Below are positions 1 to 8,647 of a stretch of DNA of 64,000 bases, in pieces. The notes under the pieces were generated by a model that saw only the letters and a program-made list of their open reading frames with translations, ran no database searches and was not told the DNA's origin. Numbering within the stretch: the stretch's first letter is position 1; each line of letters starts with the position of its first letter. The DNA is from Candidatus Leptovillus affinis. Lineage in GTDB: Bacteria; Chloroflexota; Anaerolineae; Promineifilales; Promineifilaceae. The translations under genes were made by a program, and so were the position numbers. Location of the stretch: contig JADIYP010000006.1 of NCBI GenBank assembly GCA_016705235.1, positions 558,001 through 622,000 of the forward strand. The letters run 5' to 3'.

Positions 1-11
1 GCTGAGAGCCT

Positions 12-176
12 GTGCTGAGGCCGCCGAAGCATCCTCCGAAGCATCTCCTTCTTCTGGTGGAGCGGGATGCTTCGCTCCGAAGACTCCGCTCAGCATGACA
101 GTTCAGCGTAAAGTGCAAAGAAATTACCTTGTTCGCACGAATGCCTGATCTAAATTGAGAATTCCTGGCCGGGGCC
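12..176 (-). repeat. Dispersed hairpin element, copy 1 (window edge)
   Basis: There is no gene in the first 302 bases. The stretch holds an imperfect hairpin whose arms carry GATGCTTCG and CGAAGCATC and whose right end is CTCAGCATGACA. Beyond it the sequence continues as the reverse complement of the element at 12539-12715, including the end TAAATTGAGAATTCCTGG at about 152-169. The left end lies at or beyond the window edge or has diverged. It is probably a non-coding mobile or fold-back repeat. A TATAGTATGAT-like stretch near 210-222 may contain a -10 box for the kinase downstream, but no convincing -35 was seen. Confidence 0.7.
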
Positions 177-302
177 TTCGATTTGTGTTCTCAGATCAAA
201 TCTTCTAGTATAGTATGATAAGGGCGCACACAGCGGCAGGCGTAAGGTCGCTTCTACATGATTATTTACACTGGATTTTAGCGCACAATCAATCAGGCCA
301 TT

Positions 303-3300
303 GTGAAAGAAAATCAAACCCCTTGGACTAAATCAGAACGCATTGCCCCTTTGCGCCCGGCGGGGCCAAATCAGCAAGCCAAACAGCTAGCTGGGGTGAC
401 GCTTTTTTTTGCCAGTTCTTTCCTTTTTGCTGTTTTTATTCTGGATTTCGCTTCCTTCACTGATCAGTGGCCTTTATTATTGGGCTGGTTACTGATTCTT
501 GTTTTCGCGGTAACGGCCGTTGTTCTCCACCACAAAAATTTGTTATATTTTTCTACTTTGTTTGTCATTTCCTTTTTTGATCTAGCCATCCTCTGCACCA
601 TTTTGCTGCATCCTGTGGCTAATCTGCTTTTAGCGGTCTTTTTGATTATTCCGGTCTTGATTGCCAGCATGTTTACTGATCGGAAAAGCGCCTGGACTGT
701 GGCCCTGCTAAATTTTTTGCCGCTGTCTATCATGTTTGGGCTTTTTCCAAAATCGTCCAGGGGAGAAATCGTAATCGTTGGGGTTTTTTATGTAACCAGC
801 GTGATCCTGATTTTGCTCACAGAACGCTTGCGAAACGACGCCGAAAGTGAGCGGAGCGCGCAATTGTTGGCGAGCGAAACTCGCTTGCGCTCTTATTTTC
901 AAGAAGCGAATGATTGGATTTTTACGCTGGATAAAAACGGCCGTTTCTCCTCCGTCAACGCCAAGGTAAGCCAGACAACCGGCCTGCCGGAATCTGCCTT
1001 CCTGGGCAAACACCCGGCCGACTTTCTAACCGCCGATGATCAACGCCGCGTCAGCGAATCGGTAGCCAAAATTCTTCGCCGCGAAGATGTCAATTATTTG
1101 GAAATTCAAGTGCCAAACGCTAACGGCCGTCCCATTTGGCTTGAAGTACGCGGCCGTATCCTCCAAGAAAACGATCAGGTCATTGGCACCATTCACATTG
1201 CCCGCGACATCACCGAACGCAAACTCGCCGCCGAAGCCCAAAACAAACTCTATTGGGAAACCACCGTGCTGTACAAGGCCAGCCAACAGCTTGGTCTAAG
1301 CCTAAATTTCGCGCATATTCACGAAGCGATCTACAACATCGTCGCTTCCGTCGTCGATTGCTCGCTGCTGATTCTTTCCAGATACAACCCTGCCGATAAC
1401 AACTTTCACTGCACCTATGTACGGCAGTATGATCGCATTATTGATGTGTCGTCATTTGCCCCTTATTCCACCCGGCTGGACAACGACAACCCTCGAACCC
1501 AGGCTCTAATAAGCGGCAAGCTGTCGTTAATAGAAGGGGAAACGGCCGTTGCCCAAACGCTGCCCCTAAACACAAAAATGACCGAACTAACTCAAATCCT
1601 GGACCCTGCCCTTTCCTTGCGCGCAGTTGTCCTGGCTCCTCTCCACCTCGAAAACCAAATCTATGGCCTGCTCCAGGTCTACACCTCTCGCATCGAAGCC
1701 TTGTCGGAATCCGTTCAGTCTAATAATCCCAGCTTGTGGGAAGCTGTCATCCAACAAATTTCGGCCGCACTCACCAACGCCCACTTATTCGACGAAACCC
1801 AAAAACGCCGCATAGAGGCCGAAACCTTACGACAGGCCGCCGCAACCCTCAATTCTTCGCTTTCCCTAAATGTCGTCCTCACCCGCATCCTGGAACAACT
1901 AAAAACAGCCATCCCCTACGACAGCGCCACCGTGCAGCAAAAAGAAGGCGACCGCCTGGTTATACGCGCCGCCCAGGGATTTCCAGACAACGCTGGACTG
2001 ATCAACCTCAATTTTGCCATCACCGCCGATCTACCCAACGCCGAAGCGCTGCGAACCTTAAGTCCGCTCGCCCTGCCAAATGTGCGATTGGCCTACCCCT
2101 ATTTTCGCAAATTAGCCCATCAATATCAGGCCGATAGAATTATCTCCTGGTTGGGCATCCCGATGGTGGTAAGTGAAACAATTTTAGGAATGCTCACCAT
2201 CGACCGCAATGAAGAACGGCCGTTTTCCGACGAAGAAATCGCCCTCGGCGTCGCCTTCGCCAACCATGCCTCCATCGCCCTGCGCAACGCCAACATCTTC
2301 CAGGAACTAGAAAACCACAGCGATCTATTAGAACAAGCCGTCGCCGCCCGCACGGCCGAATTAGAACATACAACCACGCAGGTAGAAGCCATTCTCAACA
2401 ACAGCCCCGCAGCCATCTTGCTTCTTGACCCCCAGAACAACATCGAGCGCGTCAACCCATCCTTTGAAGCCTTATTCGGCTACCAGGCCGCCGAAATCAA
2501 AGGGCGGCCACCCTTTGACCTGATTACGCCCGAATCTCGGCCCTATTTCATCGCTGCGTGCCAGACGGCCGTTTCCCACGGCAGCCAACAACGCCTCGAG
2601 ATCACCGCCCAACACAAAAACAACTCCCTCCTCGATCTCAATGTCGCCCTGGCCCCCTTCAACGCCGGCGATAATCCCGCCATCGTGTGCAGCCTCCACG
2701 ACATCAGCGCCTTCAAAGAAATCGACCGCCTCAAAGACGACTTTGTCTCCAACGTCTCCCACGAACTGCGCACCCCCATCGCCAACCTGAAACTCCATCA
2801 CGATCTCATCAAATTAAATCCGGCCAAACAAGACACCTACCTGGAACGCCAGGGACGCGAAATCGACCGCCTGACCATCATCATTGAATCACTCCTGCGC
2901 CTGTCGCGCCTGGACCAACGCCGCATCGAAATCAACCCCACCCCGGTCAACCTCCTGACCCTGGCGCAACAATTCGTCTCCGACCGCAACACACAAGCCG
3001 AAAAACACCAGCTAAAGCTACAAATCATCGATTCATCCAGTCTGCCCCTCGTTAAAGCCGACGAAAAACTCATCGGACAGGTAATCGGCATTATTCTTAC
3101 CAATGCCATCACCTACACACCACCTGGCGGCAGCGTCATTCTGAAGGGAAAAACGCGGCAAAAAAACGAACAGCTTTGGGTAGGACTGAGCATCACCGAC
3201 ACCGGACCAGGCATTCCCGCCGACGAACTAGACAAAATTTTCGCCCGCTTCTATCGTGGCTCAAGCGGACGGCTGTCCGGCGCTCCCGGCACCGGCCTCG

Positions 3301-3440
3301 GTCTGGCAATCGCCAAAGAAATCATGGCCCTGCACCTGGGAACCATCGAAGCTGCCAGCTTAGGACTAAACATGGGCAGCACATTTACCATTTGGCTCCC
3401 GGCCATGAGCGTCGCCAAAGATGAGCCAGCACAAGTTTAG
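303..3440 (+). CDS. Membrane-bound hybrid-input sensor histidine kinase (PAS-GAF-GAF-PAS-HisKA-HATPase)
   Basis: This 1045-residue protein starts with GTG. Residues about 30-175 form several hydrophobic segments, an integral-membrane sensor without a large outside loop. They are followed by PAS (about 190-310), two GAF-like regions (about 325-500 and 510-685), a short coiled coil, a second PAS (about 700-815), and the kinase core. The H-box is SHELRTP with the phospho-acceptor His near residue 820. The N-box contains LTNAITYTPPGG and the G-boxes are DTGPGIP and GTGLGLAIAKE, so the ATP-binding domain looks intact. No response regulator is adjacent, so it is an orphan kinase in this window. The signal cannot be told; the GAF and PAS set suggests redox, small-molecule or light cues. 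Catalytic class is certain, the input is unknown. Confidence 0.95.
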   Translation: MKENQTPWTKSERIAPLRPAGPNQQAKQLAGVTLFFASSFLFAVFILDFASFTDQWPLLLGWLLILVFAVTAVVLHHKNLLYFSTLFVISFFDLAILCTILLHPVANLLLAVFLIIPVLIASMFTDRKSAWTVALLNFLPLSIMFGLFPKSSRGEIVIVGVFYVTSVILILLTERLRNDAESERSAQLLASETRLRSYFQEANDWIFTLDKNGRFSSVNAKVSQTTGLPESAFLGKHPADFLTADDQRRVSESVAKILRREDVNYLEIQVPNANGRPIWLEVRGRILQENDQVIGTIHIARDITERKLAAEAQNKLYWETTVLYKASQQLGLSLNFAHIHEAIYNIVASVVDCSLLILSRYNPADNNFHCTYVRQYDRIIDVSSFAPYSTRLDNDNPRTQALISGKLSLIEGETAVAQTLPLNTKMTELTQILDPALSLRAVVLAPLHLENQIYGLLQVYTSRIEALSESVQSNNPSLWEAVIQQISAALTNAHLFDETQKRRIEAETLRQAAATLNSSLSLNVVLTRILEQLKTAIPYDSATVQQKEGDRLVIRAAQGFPDNAGLINLNFAITADLPNAEALRTLSPLALPNVRLAYPYFRKLAHQYQADRIISWLGIPMVVSETILGMLTIDRNEERPFSDEEIALGVAFANHASIALRNANIFQELENHSDLLEQAVAARTAELEHTTTQVEAILNNSPAAILLLDPQNNIERVNPSFEALFGYQAAEIKGRPPFDLITPESRPYFIAACQTAVSHGSQQRLEITAQHKNNSLLDLNVALAPFNAGDNPAIVCSLHDISAFKEIDRLKDDFVSNVSHELRTPIANLKLHHDLIKLNPAKQDTYLERQGREIDRLTIIIESLLRLSRLDQRRIEINPTPVNLLTLAQQFVSDRNTQAEKHQLKLQIIDSSSLPLVKADEKLIGQVIGIILTNAITYTPPGGSVILKGKTRQKNEQLWVGLSITDTGPGIPADELDKIFARFYRGSSGRLSGAPGTGLGLAIAKEIMALHLGTIEAASLGLNMGSTFTIWLPAMSVAKDEPAQV

Positions 3441-3502
3441 CTGACGGGTTGGACCGATCCCTGCAACATTTTAACCAATCACTGATCATGGAGATAAAAC
3501 CT

Positions 3503-4369
3503 ATGAAAATTGGCGTCGTATTTCCCCAAATCGAATTCGGCAGCGATCCCGCCGCCATCCGCGATTATGCCCAAACGGCCGAATCACTGGGCTACACCCA
3601 CATCCTGGCCTATGATCACATCCTCGGGGCCAACCCGGACCGCCCAGAAGGCTGGCAAGGTCCCTACACCTATCAGAATCCCTTCCACGAGCCATTTACG
3701 TTGTTTAGCTTCATGGCCGCCCTCACCAGCCGGGTGGAATTTGTCACCGGCATTCTGATTTTGCCGCAGCGCGAGACGGCCCTGGTGGCCAAGCAGGCAG
3801 CAGAAGTGGATGTGCTGAGCAACGGCCGTTTCCGCCTGGGCATCGGTAATGGCTGGAACAAAGTGGAATATACCGCCATGAACATGGATTTCCACACACG
3901 GGGCAAACGCATCGAAGAACAAATCGACGTTCTCCGCCAGTTATGGACGCGCGACCTCGTGACTTACAAAGGGCAGTGGCACACCATCCCCGACGCCGGT
4001 CTGAACCCGCTGCCGGTGCAGCGCCCCATTCCCATCTGGTTTGGCGGCCACGCCGACGCCGTGTTAGAACGGGTAGGTCGCCTGGGCGATGGCTGGTTTC
4101 CCAATTATCGCACCGCCGAAGCCACCCAGCCCCACCTGGACAAGCTCGCTGTTTACCTGGCCCAAAACGGCCGTTCCCTCGCCGACATCGGCATCGAACC
4201 CCGCCTGTCCTACGGCGACGGCCGTGCCGACATCTGGCAGCGCGCTCTGGAGGAATGGACGGCCGTCGGCGCCACCCACCTCACCCTCAACACCATGTAC
4301 CTGGGCTTCGACACGCCGCAAAAGCACATGGCGGCAATTACCAAATTCGCAGAGGCGATACGGCCGTGA
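3503..4369 (+). CDS. F420-dependent LLM-class oxidoreductase (TIGR03619-like)
   Basis: The protein has 288 residues and a luciferase-like TIM-barrel pattern: MKIGVVFPQIEFG at the N terminus, LAYDHILGANPDRP, the NGRFRLGIGNGWNKVEY flavin-binding stretch, and PIWFGGHADAVLERVGRLGDG. These are typical of the F420-using LLM oxidoreductases common in actinobacteria and Chloroflexota. The start is placed at the ATG preceded by GGAG nine bases upstream; an ATG five codons earlier and longer extensions lack a better site. The substrate is unknown. The next gene is an acyl-CoA dehydrogenase in the same direction, separated by a heptamer hairpin, so a shared catabolic role is possible but not shown. Confidence 0.9.
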   Translation: MKIGVVFPQIEFGSDPAAIRDYAQTAESLGYTHILAYDHILGANPDRPEGWQGPYTYQNPFHEPFTLFSFMAALTSRVEFVTGILILPQRETALVAKQAAEVDVLSNGRFRLGIGNGWNKVEYTAMNMDFHTRGKRIEEQIDVLRQLWTRDLVTYKGQWHTIPDAGLNPLPVQRPIPIWFGGHADAVLERVGRLGDGWFPNYRTAEATQPHLDKLAVYLAQNGRSLADIGIEPRLSYGDGRADIWQRALEEWTAVGATHLTLNTMYLGFDTPQKHMAAITKFAEAIRP

Positions 4370-4373
4370 AGAT

Positions 4374-4446
4374 TGATGCGTGATGCGTGATGCGTAAAAA
4401 ATCACGCATCACGCATCACGTATCACGCCCCACGCATCACGTCCCA
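4374..4446. repeat. Heptamer-unit hairpin (GATGCGT units)
   Basis: Directly after the LLM oxidoreductase stop codon come three GATGCGT units, an A6 spacer, and complementary ATCACGC/ATCACGT-type units running to just before the next ribosome binding site. The two halves can fold into a long hairpin. The 7-bp periodicity is the same as in the repeats at 10197, 48842, 54449 and inside hypF. It may also act as a terminator or RNA-stabilising structure, but there is no T-run. Confidence 0.75.
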
Positions 4447-4470
4447 CGCCTCCCAAATCCCGGAGGAGCT

Positions 4471-5613
4471 ATGAAACGAGAGATTTTCAACGACGAACAC
4501 GCCATGTTCCGGCAAGCTGTCAGGCAGTTTATTGCCCAGGAAGTCACCCCCTACCACGCCGATTGGGAAACGGCCGGGCAAGTCCCGCGCGACCTCTGGC
4601 GCAAAGCCGGCGACGCCGGGTTCCTGTGCCTGGCCGTGCCCGAAGCCTACGGCGGCCTGGGCGAACCCGACTTCCGCTACAACCTCATCCTGACAGAAGA
4701 ATTTATGGCCGCCCTGGCCACCGGCCCTGGCTTTTCGCTGCACACCGATGTCGTCACGCCTTATTTGTTGAACTACGCCAACGAGGAGCAAAAGCAGCGC
4801 TGGCTGCCCCAGATGATCACCGGCGAGACCATCACGGCCATCGCCATGACGGAACCGAATGCGGGCAGCGACCTGGCGGGCATTCAGACAACGGCCGTGC
4901 CCCACAACGACCACTACATCCTCAACGGCCAGAAAACCTTCATCACCAACGGCATCCTCAACGACCTGGTCATTGTCGCCGCCAAGACCGACCCCACAAC
5001 CCGCCACGCCGGGCTGACGCTGCTGGTGGTGGAGCGCGGCATGGAGGGCTACACGCGCGGCCGCAACCTGGAGAAAATGGGCTGGCACGCCCAGGACACG
5101 GCCGAACTCTTCTTCGACAACGTGCGCGTGCCGTTCGCCAACCGGCTGGGCGAAGAGGGCGCGGGTTTCATCTATCTGGTGCAAAATCTGCCACAGGAGC
5201 GGCTCTCGATTGCCGCGGCGGCCGTCGCCCAGGCGCAAGCGGCGCTGGATATGACCATCCGCTATGCCCAGGAGCGCACCGCCTTTGGCCGCCCCATCGG
5301 CAAATTCCAAAACAGCCGCTTTAAGCTGGCAGAGATGAAAACAGAGCTGGAAATTGCCTGGGTGTTTCTGGACCGCTGTGTGTTGGCCCACAATGCCGGG
5401 GAGTTAACGGCCGTCGACGCCGCCATGGCCAAATGGTGGACCACCGAACTCAACAAGCGGGTCATCGACCAATGCCTCCAGCTTCACGGCGGCTACGGCT
5501 ACATGAAGGAGTACCCCATTGCCTGGCTCTACACGGAAATGCGCTGGCAAACCATCGGCGGCGGCTCCACCGAAATCATGAAGGATTTGATTGGCAGGGC
5601 GATGGGCTTTTAG
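4471..5613 (+). CDS. Acyl-CoA dehydrogenase (LCAD/IVD-like)
   Basis: The 380-residue flavoenzyme oxidises an acyl-CoA thioester to the enoyl-CoA with FAD, passing electrons to ETF. Visible signatures are AMTEPNAGSDLAGIQT, NGQKTFITNG, the ERTAFGRPIGKFQ segment and the C-terminal LHGGYGYMKEYPI and IGGGSTEIMKDLIGRAMGF. The C-terminal position that holds the catalytic Glu in MCAD is Gly here. NLPQERL near residue 240 carries a Glu where long-chain and isovaleryl-CoA dehydrogenases have theirs, so the enzyme looks active and of that subtype. The start is the ATG behind CGGAGGAG; the open frame continues upstream only through the hairpin repeat. It ends ten bases before the acetyltransferase gene, so the two are probably cotranscribed. 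Confidence 0.95.
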   Translation: MKREIFNDEHAMFRQAVRQFIAQEVTPYHADWETAGQVPRDLWRKAGDAGFLCLAVPEAYGGLGEPDFRYNLILTEEFMAALATGPGFSLHTDVVTPYLLNYANEEQKQRWLPQMITGETITAIAMTEPNAGSDLAGIQTTAVPHNDHYILNGQKTFITNGILNDLVIVAAKTDPTTRHAGLTLLVVERGMEGYTRGRNLEKMGWHAQDTAELFFDNVRVPFANRLGEEGAGFIYLVQNLPQERLSIAAAAVAQAQAALDMTIRYAQERTAFGRPIGKFQNSRFKLAEMKTELEIAWVFLDRCVLAHNAGELTAVDAAMAKWWTTELNKRVIDQCLQLHGGYGYMKEYPIAWLYTEMRWQTIGGGSTEIMKDLIGRAMGF

Positions 5614-5622
5614 GGGGTGACA

Positions 5623-6189
5623 ATGTTTTACCCAGAACCTTTGCCTGTGCCTGCGGGATTAGACGCGCCGGAGTTTGTGTTACGGCCGTTAACCCCCGCC
5701 CACGCCGCCCTCGATTACGCCGCCCTCATGGCCAGCCGGGAAATGCTGCGCCTCTGGAGCGGCAGCCCCTGGCCCGCCGACGACTTCACCCTGGCCGACA
5801 ACGAAGCCGACCTCCGCTGGCACTGGGACGAACACCAGCACCGCATCGCCTTCACCTACACGGTGCTCAATCCCGCCCAGGACGCCTGCCTGGGCTGTGT
5901 CTACATCAAGCCCAATCCTTACGTGGCTGTTTCCCCCGCCGCCCTGGTGCGCTTCTGGGTGACGGCCCCATACCTGGAAAGCCGCCTCGACGACCGCCTG
6001 CTGGCGGCGCTGCTGCCCTGGTTCCGCGACGAATGGGCCTTCGCTCACGCCAATTTCCACACCCGCCGCGCCAACGCGCCACAAATCGCCCTCTTCCTGC
6101 GCCTGGGCCTGCCCCACACCCAAACCGTCACCCTGCCCGACCGCGGCGGCGAACATTGGCTGTTTACGGCGGATAGTTACACGGATTAG
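5623..6189 (+). CDS. GNAT-family N-acetyltransferase
   Basis: The protein is about 188 residues. It opens with FVLRPLTPAHAALDYAALM, the usual RimJ/RimL-type beginning, has a central strand region (IAFTYTVLNPAQDACLGCVYI), and ends with a helix-strand segment around NFHTRRANAPQIALFLRLG, which fits the acetyl-CoA-binding half of the GNAT fold. The substrate (protein N terminus, amino acid or antibiotic) cannot be told. The start is ATG with GGGGG five bases upstream; a GTG two codons earlier is also possible. It follows the acyl-CoA dehydrogenase by ten bases. Confidence 0.8.
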   Translation: MFYPEPLPVPAGLDAPEFVLRPLTPAHAALDYAALMASREMLRLWSGSPWPADDFTLADNEADLRWHWDEHQHRIAFTYTVLNPAQDACLGCVYIKPNPYVAVSPAALVRFWVTAPYLESRLDDRLLAALLPWFRDEWAFAHANFHTRRANAPQIALFLRLGLPHTQTVTLPDRGGEHWLFTADSYTD

Positions 6190-6257
6190 ACGGATTTATC
6201 GGATTTTCAGGCATGGCTCGCCCAGAAAACTATCTTCTTTACACATTTACGCTGCGT

Positions 6258-6340
6258 TGTCATGCTGAGCGTAGTCTTCGGAGCGAAGCATCCCGCTCCC
6301 ACCAGAGGAACGGGATGCTTCGGAGGACCTCAGCATGACA
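6258..6340. repeat. Dispersed hairpin element, copy 3 (core only)
   Basis: The ends are TGTCATGCTGAG and CTCAGCATGACA. The inner arms GCGAAGCATCCCG and CGGGATGCTTCG pair, giving an imperfect hairpin of about 83 bases. The same core occurs at 12-102 and within 12539-12715. Here the outer TAAATTGAGAATT-type ends are absent. It lies between convergent genes, so it may also help transcription termination. Confidence 0.7.
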
Positions 6341-6431
6341 CGTCTTTGGGCTAAATTTGTAAACACACGTCGCCTGAAATGAACTATGCCGGTTTTCACA
6401 GAAAAAAATCCGTGTGAATCCGTCACATCCA

Positions 6432-7421
6432 TCAAATCCGTGTACCCAACAAAGCCGCCGGATTGTAGACTTCCAGGCCGGCGCAACGGCCGTTCCCCGC
6501 AAACACCACGCGCCCACCCCCTGCTTCACGCAGTTCCACCTCTACCGTCGCCGTCAACGTCTCCTCCACCCGCTTGCCCATCTCCAACGTCGTCGGGCCT
6601 TTGAGCAGGCCGTACTGGCTGGCCGCGCCGCGCCGCGCCAAAATAGAAAGCTGGTAGGATTTGTCGCGCAGCACCCACTGCACGGCGTCGTCGGTGATGG
6701 CCAGTTCGGCCACTTTAGCCCCGGTGTAGGTGGCAAAACGGTAGAGACGGCCGTCCACCCACAGCCCCACAATAAAACCGTTAAACGCCGTTCGCCGCCA
6801 GGGAATGATGGCGATAGAACCGGTCAAACAAACACCAGGCTGCTGAAAATGATTGCTTTGCAGCCACACCCACGCCTGCGGAAACGATTGGCCCCAATCC
6901 TTTTCGATGTAGCCGCGCCCGCCGCCAAACTCCACCGCCGCCCCATCCACCTCCAGCGCGCCATCCAGCGTATGGTCCAGGCTGATCACGCCGTGGTAAC
7001 ACTCCATCGTCGGAACCCAGGCATACCAGCCCATGATGCCCGGCGCGGCCAGCGTGACAGGCCAGGGCTGCAAATCGCCCAGGCGCACCGCGCCGCGCAC
7101 CGTCTGTTCTGGCGTGTCGATGGCCAGCGTCAGCCCATCCGCGCCAAAGCGGTTGTCGCCGATGCGGATGTCGAATTTGTCCTCGGCCGCCCAAAACAGC
7201 TCCGGGGCAAAACGATGGTAATGGGCCGCGCCGGTCTGCCCATTCAGCACCTGAATAAAGGCGTGGGGGTCGCCGCTCTTAAACAGGCCGGGGATGATGG
7301 CGTAGCGCTGCTGCGTGGCCGCATCCACCAGTTTGAAGTACCAGCCCTCGAAATACGGCCGTTGCCTTCCCACCCCCTGATACCACGCCGGATTCAACGT
7401 CGTGCGCACTCTTCTAAGCAT
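6432..7421 (-). CDS. Tocopherol cyclase-like (VTE1 family) protein
   Basis: A 329-residue protein with the sequence pattern of the tocopherol-cyclase family: RPYFEGWYFKLVD near the N terminus, IPGLFKSG, and the central GRGYIEKDWGQSFPQAWVW followed by LQSNHF. In plants and cyanobacteria VTE1 closes the chromanol ring of tocopherols. Chloroflexota and other heterotrophs carry relatives of unknown substrate, so only the family is claimed. No signal peptide is apparent. The start is ATG with AAAGGA upstream. Its 5' leader is the 21-bp tandem array. The last codons overlap a short AT-rich repeat with ATCCGTGT units. Confidence 0.85.
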   Translation of the reverse strand: MLRRVRTTLNPAWYQGVGRQRPYFEGWYFKLVDAATQQRYAIIPGLFKSGDPHAFIQVLNGQTGAAHYHRFAPELFWAAEDKFDIRIGDNRFGADGLTLAIDTPEQTVRGAVRLGDLQPWPVTLAAPGIMGWYAWVPTMECYHGVISLDHTLDGALEVDGAAVEFGGGRGYIEKDWGQSFPQAWVWLQSNHFQQPGVCLTGSIAIIPWRRTAFNGFIVGLWVDGRLYRFATYTGAKVAELAITDDAVQWVLRDKSYQLSILARRGAASQYGLLKGPTTLEMGKRVEETLTATVEVELREAGGGRVVFAGNGRCAGLEVYNPAALLGTRI

Positions 7422-7451
7422 ATTCGAATTCCTTTTAGTGTTAGACGGCCG

Positions 7452-7754
7452 TTTTCAGCCGTTAGATGGCCATTTTCCCCCGTCAGATGATCGTTTTGGT
7501 TCTTTTTCACCGGTCAGATCATCGTTTTCACCGGTCAGATCATCGTTTTCACCGGTCAGATCATCATTTTCACCGGTCAGATCATCATTTTCACCGGTCA
7601 GATCATCGTTTTCACCGGTCAGATCATCGTTTTCACCGGTCAGATCATCATTTTCACCAGTCAGATCATCATTTTCACCGGTCAGATGATCGTTTTCACG
7701 CGCCAGACCGTCATTTTCACCCGCCAGATGATGATTTTCCCCAGTGGACGACCG
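7452..7754. repeat. 21-bp tandem repeat array
   Basis: The consensus unit is TTTTCACCGGTCAGATCATCG. Units begin every 21 bases from 7504 to 7735 (twelve), and two or three degenerate units precede them after a ten-base phase slip. The nine units from 7504 to 7692 are nearly identical, differing mainly at CATCG/CATCA, and units decay toward both ends. The array fills most of the 377-base gap between two minus-strand genes. Because 21 is divisible by three, several frames on both strands are open through it. I do not read these as genes: they lack ribosome sites and complex sequence. There are no spacers, so it is not a CRISPR array. Confidence 0.95.
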
Positions 7755-7798
7755 TTTTCTCCCAACCTCCCGGAATTTCAGAACTTCCGGGAGGTTTG

Positions 7799-8581
7799 TC
7801 AGGCGATGCGCGTGCCCACGGCCGTTTCCGGCTCCCGCAGCAGCGCCGCCATCAAACCCGCCTCCAGGCCCGAAAAAATGCGGATGGACAACTGCGGATG
7901 CTCGTCGACCAATCGCAGCATCGACTGCACCTTGCTTACCATGCCGCCGGTCACGTCCGTACCCCGCGAGCCGCCCAGCGCAGCGGCAACCTCATCATAA
8001 TTTTGCCGGGTGATGGCCGCCACCACGCGCCCTTGCGCGTCTAGCACGCCCGGCACCTCGCCCGCCAGCAGCAGCCACGACGGCCGTAAATCCTCCGCCA
8101 ACGCCATCATCACCTCCTCCGTGGAGATGATCGTGCCGCCCTGCGCCGCGTCGAAGGCCACATCGCCAAAAATAACCGGGACCAATCCGGCCGCCAGCGC
8201 CGCCTGGATGGTGGCGGTGTGGATGTGGGTGATACGGCCGTTTTCGCACAGCGCCAGCGCGGAAGGGGCCAGCCCGATGGCCGGCACGCCCGCCGCCAGC
8301 AGCGCCTCTACCACCAGCCGGTTCAGCCGCGCCATCGCCGCATGGACCTCCGCGAAGCCGCGCCACTGCCCGGCCGTGTCCACGCCCTGCCGCGTGCCAT
8401 ACTGCGCCGCCGCCACATGCCCAAACGAGCCGCCGCCGTGCCCAATCACCAATCGCAAAGACGGCCGTGCCGCCCGCGCCGCGGCAATCTCCGCCGCCGC
8501 CCGTGCCAGCGCCTCGCCGCGCACCGCCTCTACGCCGGTCTTATCGGTAATCAACGAGCCGCCCAGTTTCAGAAATAGCAC
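7799..8581 (-). CDS. Isopentenyl phosphate kinase (amino acid kinase fold)
   Basis: The 260-residue protein begins FLKLGGSLITDK, the phosphate-binding glycine loop of the amino-acid kinase fold. It carries HGGGSFGH with the IPK-type catalytic His at residue 55, then VIFGDVAFD and SRGTDVTGGMVSKV. IPK makes isopentenyl diphosphate from isopentenyl phosphate with ATP and belongs to the alternative mevalonate route of archaea and some Chloroflexota. The other genes of that route are not in the window. A fosfomycin or amino-acid kinase relative is the main alternative, but the GGGSFGH motif favours IPK. The LOG gene lies about 70 bases upstream in the same direction. Confidence 0.88.
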   Translation of the reverse strand: MLFLKLGGSLITDKTGVEAVRGEALARAAAEIAAARAARPSLRLVIGHGGGSFGHVAAAQYGTRQGVDTAGQWRGFAEVHAAMARLNRLVVEALLAAGVPAIGLAPSALALCENGRITHIHTATIQAALAAGLVPVIFGDVAFDAAQGGTIISTEEVMMALAEDLRPSWLLLAGEVPGVLDAQGRVVAAITRQNYDEVAAALGGSRGTDVTGGMVSKVQSMLRLVDEHPQLSIRIFSGLEAGLMAALLREPETAVGTRIA

Positions 8582-8647
8582 CCTATCCTCCGCTTCTAAC
8601 GCGGCAAGATTGGTCCATTCGTGGAAATTGGACCAATCTGCTGCTTA

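Noticed and set aside
4423..5391. 322-codon minus-strand frame opposite the acyl-CoA dehydrogenase
   Set aside because: Shadow frame; the plus frame has all family motifs.
7402..7689. Open frames through the 21-bp array with heptad peptides such as SFSPVRS and HRFHRSD
   Set aside because: A 21-bp repeat without stops opens frames trivially; no ribosome site and no non-repetitive coding sequence supports them.
7452..7754. CRISPR array
   Set aside because: Units are directly adjacent at 21-bp steps without spacers and no cas gene is present.
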